Positions 22,833 to 26,317 of a stretch of DNA of 26,317 bases are shown here, in pieces. The notes below the pieces were generated by a model that was not told where the DNA came from, did no database searches, and saw only the letters and a list, made by a program, of their open reading frames with translations. Each line of letters starts with the position of its first letter. The stretch's first letter is position 1. A program made the translations under genes and the position numbers. The DNA is from Pigoraptor chileana (lineage: Eukaryota; Opisthokonta; Filasterea): contig CALSCR010002601.1 of the NCBI GenBank assembly GCA_943704495.1, positions 1 to 26,317 of the forward strand. The letters run 5' to 3'.

Positions 22833-23856
22833 AAACGCACCTGAACACATTGATCGTCTTGGCGGTTGGTGGATCCCCAGAGTGATCTGTCGTGCCGTGC
22901 GAGAAGTATGTCTCGTAAATGTCGATCGCCGTGTTTTGCTTGATGCAATGTTCCATTGTCTGCATGCGATTCGATTCGTGTCATTGGTTGTTTTTGTGTG
23001 TGTGTTTTCTCCTTTTCCGACAAAAGCTAAGAAGCATCAGACGACGCAATATAAACACAATAGCACATAAAACATGCGAAATTGATGCAGAAATACCCAC
23101 TAATCATAAAATCCTCACTAAAAAGATATATTCAACCCGAACTAATCAGTCAAACCTGTTCGCATTATTCGAACGCTACAAGGTCGGATTATTGCTCTGG
23201 AGACAGAGTTCAAAATACACACATGCAAACAAGAACAAACAGACACACAACACGCAGACTCACCTCTCCAAGTGCCTGAATGGCCTGCACGTACGTCTCG
23301 TCCTTCTCGACCTTCTTGCGGAAACGGATGGTGTGCTCAACCTCCGACGGATTCACGTCCTTGGGCCAGCCGCCTTCCGTGTGGTTGATGCCCATATTGG
23401 CCGTCGAAAAGCGCTCAGTATTCACCTACACACAACACACAACAAACACCCATCCACAGACGATGGTAAATAAGCGACCACCGTGTCTCCGAATTCAATA
23501 CAGCACAATGTGCCCGCCCGCCAAAATTGATTCAACAGACGGAGTTCAGCCAACGCACAAATAGACACACACACACACACACAACGGAAGTACACAAGAG
23601 CAGAACAATGATGCGCCCGGCTACACCGAAGGGGCGGGTAATAATCTAATAATGCGCGTAAAATTGAGCGCACCTCATGCTCGGACATGTCTGCGACACA
23701 CTGCACCGATGTGTGCGTGGGATTGCGTTCGACATATTGGTCTTCAAGGTCGGGCTCAGGCTGGATGTCACAAATGAGCTCCGTGGGACGGTCGCTGAAG
23801 TTGCACTGCCGTCCAAACTCATTCCGCTTCTTCGAATACACGTAGACGATCTCCAT
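19781..23856 (-). CDS. DNAI2: Axonemal dynein intermediate chain 2, outer arm (WD40)
   Basis: DNAI2 (IC2; IC69 in Chlamydomonas) is a WD40 intermediate chain of the outer dynein arm that drives ciliary beating. Eleven exons (minus strand): 23856-23674, 23425-23264, 22959-22841, 22449-22193, 22015-21762, 21535-21356, 21176-21000, 20833-20687, 20538-20286, 20171-20091, 19893-19781; 641 residues (human about 605). Landmarks: [15 protein letters not shown] at the start, [32 protein letters not shown] (79-87), [118 protein letters not shown] and [12 protein letters not shown] repeats span about 160-480; the tail (about 580-641) is very acidic. Agreement with human DNAI2 as I remember it runs the whole length. 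The start matches the family's first residue and has AAG before the ATG. Confidence 0.97.
22453..22538. repeat. (TG)n microsatellite at the acceptor end of DNAI2 intron 3
   Basis: (TG)n on the plus strand, so (CA)n on the sense strand, ending within a few nucleotides of the exon 4 acceptor. GAGTG interruptions occur at the far end. Confidence 0.95.
22764..22832. repeat. (GA)n microsatellite at the donor end of DNAI2 intron 3
   Basis: About 33 GA units with one GAAA interruption. On the sense strand it is a (CT)n polypyrimidine tract starting about nine nucleotides after the donor GTGCGT. Confidence 0.95.
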
Positions 23857-24819
23857 CTTGCGTGTGCCCTCGGGGGCGGTCTAAGCGGCGAAAATACGAA
23901 ACAAACGGTTCTGTTCCCGGTGGATGCGCGCAGAGACGCAAAACACCGCACGGTAATTACTCCAAGATTTAAACTTTTCCCCCGGTCGATACTCAAACAA
24001 AACCAAATTATACACAAACAAAGGGGCTGTATGTAAGCGCCGATGATTGCCAAGGTGTCTATTAAAATAACGCGGGTGTCCGATTAGACAAAAAAAAGAT
24101 CGTGTGGGTAATGGCGATGCGCCCATCAGAATGTTGGTGGTGAGGACGGTTGTCATGGGAGCAAGAGATAACTCCAGAGTAAATGCAGAGTAAACTCTCA
24201 TTTATTCTCCGAACTCGACCCGAGCGAGATTGAATTGAGCTTTCGACCCTGATGTTTGGCCCCATTTTACGCTTCCTTTTCAATCTGTGGGCACCTTACA
24301 ATCACATGACGTGCCTTGTTTCAGACACTTATCTACTAACATTGTCACTTACTAATGGAGATAATAAATTGCTAGTTGGAAGGACTTATGGATTATAAAA
24401 TTGTGTATGAACGATACTTCCGTGGGTACAAATGCAACATGGAAAGAAGTCGCCGCTTCAAGAGTGACGATGTCTCTGGCAATCTGCAAGCAGCCTGCGG
24501 ACAACTACACTACTAAACTCACACTCAAAAGTATGCCATTACTGTGTGCATGCGCATACGTCCAGTGATTCACAGGTTGCATTCGCCCATTCAACCACCG
24601 AAGTGAAGCTATACATCCCTCTCTTGGGATGAACTCTGCTCTTGGAACAGTGCTTCATATATAATCGTTGGATTAGCCGCATTTGAGCAGACTACCTCAC
24701 CGTTTGTTGCAGCATCTGTCAGCCTCAAGGACACGACCATACACACAGACGACGGCGGCATTTGCCCCGTGAATTTGCTTCGCTGTTCGCTCTGCCGGTT
24801 GCTACCGGAGGGGTGCGAA
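23857..24819. promoter_or_regulatory. Divergent promoter region of DNAI2 and TMEM11
   Basis: The 963 bp between the two ATGs serve both genes; the TMEM11 5' leader may reach into it. Minus-strand TATAATT-like sequence lies about 150 bp before the DNAI2 ATG (near 24010), and plus-strand TATATAA (24658-24664) about 160 bp before the TMEM11 ATG. An X-box-like word is at 24149-24162. A minus-strand CGCTTAG word just upstream of DNAI2 (about 23883) could be the acceptor of a 5' UTR intron. No coding region is convincing. Confidence 0.5.
24149..24162. promoter_or_regulatory. Weak X-box-like (RFX) word upstream of DNAI2
   Basis: GTTGTCATGGGAGC compares with the RFX consensus GTTRCC-NN-GGYAAC: the left half has one mismatch and the right half two. 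It lies about 290 bp before the DNAI2 start. RFX factors control ciliary genes in animals and choanoflagellates; the match itself is poor. Confidence 0.2.
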
Positions 24820-26131
24820 ATGACTTCTGTTGAGGAACATCGCGACAGCGATTCCCACGACCAGCTCTCTGACAGGTACGATGGAGCACATGCAGCCGTG
24901 TTCATTCTTCTGAGTCGCGGCCACATGAGCAATTACACGTGGTCCTGCACTCCTTTGCTTTGCGTTTAAAAATTCTACTTGATCGGCGGGGTGGCATGAG
25001 CGAACAATATTTCGCATGATTATGTGTGTTGGATGGACTGTTGCTTCGGTCATATGTATGCATGTAATTATGTCCAGGTTTCAGCTGACTGTTTTGGGCC
25101 ATTGACTTGTCCCTTTGTGTGTATGCTTGTTTGTGACTGTCGTTGTTGTTGTCGCGTGTTTATGTGAATGCATCTTTCTTGTCTGTCAATGGCAACACGT
25201 CCTTGTCTTAAGCTATAGTTTTTGCAGCGAGGAATCCGAGGGTGATTTTCTTTCGATAGTCCACGCAAATGACGACCTCGAGGAGGCTGAGCTGGAGCTG
25301 GAGTATGCGCTCATGGAGGGCGTCCCCGTGATCATCATCGATCACCAGGTGCGTCTGTCCCCTCTGCCACTCTGCCCCCACGCTCACCACTGCCCCCACT
25401 CTCACTCGGAATTCGCGCGCTCACTGTTACTCGCTGTAACACATGCTGGCTGTCGCGCACAAACCGTTGCATTAGTGCGGTGAAGTGGATTTTTGAACGA
25501 TAAATCAGTAGGATGGTGTGGCACTTCACCACGTGCCTGCGTATTTGTTGTTATGTGCTGTTTGCTCGAGAGTTATTCGACGAGGGTTACGTCTTGTCTG
25601 TCATTACGTGTTGTCTGTCCGTCGTGCTTGAAATTGAGATGTCACCTTCGGTGATGGTGTCTCTTGACCGCACTTGCGTTGTGAGTGTTTGTGGTGCTTT
25701 GCTGTTGCAAACATTGCACCTGAATATCTGCTGACCGGCCACTCCACAATGCAACACACAACACATACGCTTGCACATATACACATGTACACCTACGTCT
25801 TGCATACTAAAGGATGTTGGCCGTGCAACTGCGTCTGCGATTCGCCTGGGAAATATTATGCACAAGACGGCTGTTCTTGCGGGACTTGGTTGTTTGGTGC
25901 GTGTGTGATCGTGTGTGCATGCTACTGTCCTGTCTCATTAGTAATCTCGCAGCTGTCTCTAATCCAACTTTGCTTTTGCTGTACAATTTGGCGCTGCAGA
26001 GTGCGGGCATTGTCTCGCGTCTTCTGCCTCTGTCGCCGCTTGCGGTTGCACTCCCGTGCGGTTTAATGAGCGTGTCGTCTGTGCTTGTGTATGACCTCTC
26101 GTGGCGAACAGACCCCTGCTGCAAGTACCAG
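24820..26131 (+). CDS. TMEM11: TMEM11/PMI-like mitochondrial membrane protein, 3' end beyond the window
   Basis: TMEM11 (PMI in Drosophila) is a two-helix mitochondrial membrane protein that shapes cristae and contacts MICOS; later work also links it to mitophagy receptors at the outer membrane. Four exons are visible: 24820-24875, 25228-25348, 25813-25896, 26000-26131, coding 131 residues; human TMEM11 is about 190, so the C-terminal part is missing. Matches: the acidic ELELEYAL block (human FEYELEQAL), VIIIDH, RLGNIMHKTAVLAGLGCL (human VGNCLHKTAVLAGTACL) and LPCGLMSVSSVLVYDLSW followed by DPCCKYQ (human LPAGVLSLACCTLYGISW, DPCCKYQ). The two hydrophobic segments are about residues 75-90 and 105-123. 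Exon 4 may splice at GTCCGT (26132) or read on to a TGA 15 codons later; the human protein continues well past this point, so splicing is preferred. Exon 3 has an AAG acceptor. The N-terminus is short and acidic, with AAA before the ATG. Confidence 0.85.
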
Positions 26132-26246
26132 GTCCGTGTGCTGCATGCCAACTTCCCTTGTCGTATCGCGCTCTGATTACTCTTTGAATAGCGCATCGGA
26201 ATAGAATGCAACGTGATGGGAATATGTGTATGCATATTGAACTCCA

Positions 26247-26249
<3 letters not shown>

Positions 26250-26317
<68 letters not shown>
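26250..26317. repeat. (CA)n microsatellite at the window edge
   Basis: A pure (CA)n run reaches the last base. It probably lies in the next intron of the TMEM11 gene, so the true length is unknown. Confidence 0.95.

Overview
This window is nuclear DNA of an intron-rich, ciliated (or flagellated) eukaryote with compact genes. Six complete genes and one gene cut by the right edge can be rebuilt exon by exon. All 44 introns begin with GT, and the 43 whose 3' end is visible finish with AG. They are short (75 to 464 nt) and loaded with TG/CA microsatellites. Each exon model was checked for reading phase across every junction, and joined codons often restore residues conserved in the human relatives as I remember them. 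No bacterial operon, tRNA, rRNA, CRISPR array, virus-like element or transposon was recognised. An axonemal dynein chain means the organism builds motile cilia. An LSH/HELLS remodeller and a TMEM11-type mitochondrial protein lean towards an opisthokont (perhaps a unicellular holozoan), but I cannot place the species.

Layout, left to right: an intergenic stretch with small tandem repeats and a hairpin (1-435); a leucine-rich-repeat protein with a charged nuclear-type tail (+, 436-3157); DPH7 (-, 3603-6208); HELLS/LSH (-, 6814-10542); GNL2/NOG2 (+, 11189-14009); an almost empty 2.2 kb gap with one doubtful ORF (14010-16248); a class II fumarase (+, 16249-19226); axonemal dynein intermediate chain 2 (-, 19781-23856); and a TMEM11 homologue (+, 24820 to beyond the window). 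The LRR/DPH7 and fumarase/DNAI2 pairs converge on spacers of 445 and 554 bp. The HELLS/GNL2 and DNAI2/TMEM11 pairs diverge from shared promoter regions of 646 and 963 bp.

The genes are housekeeping or cell-biological and do not form one pathway: translation-factor modification (DPH7), 60S ribosome maturation (GNL2), DNA-methylation-linked chromatin remodelling (HELLS), fumarate/malate metabolism, ciliary beating (DNAI2) and mitochondrial membrane organisation (TMEM11).

The least explained signal is in the introns. Many carry a UG-rich tract straight after the 5' splice site, several of these also carry a CA-rich tract before the 3' splice site, and the donor consensus itself is shifted to GTGNGT. 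This could let the two intron ends pair, or could recruit UG- and CA-binding proteins.
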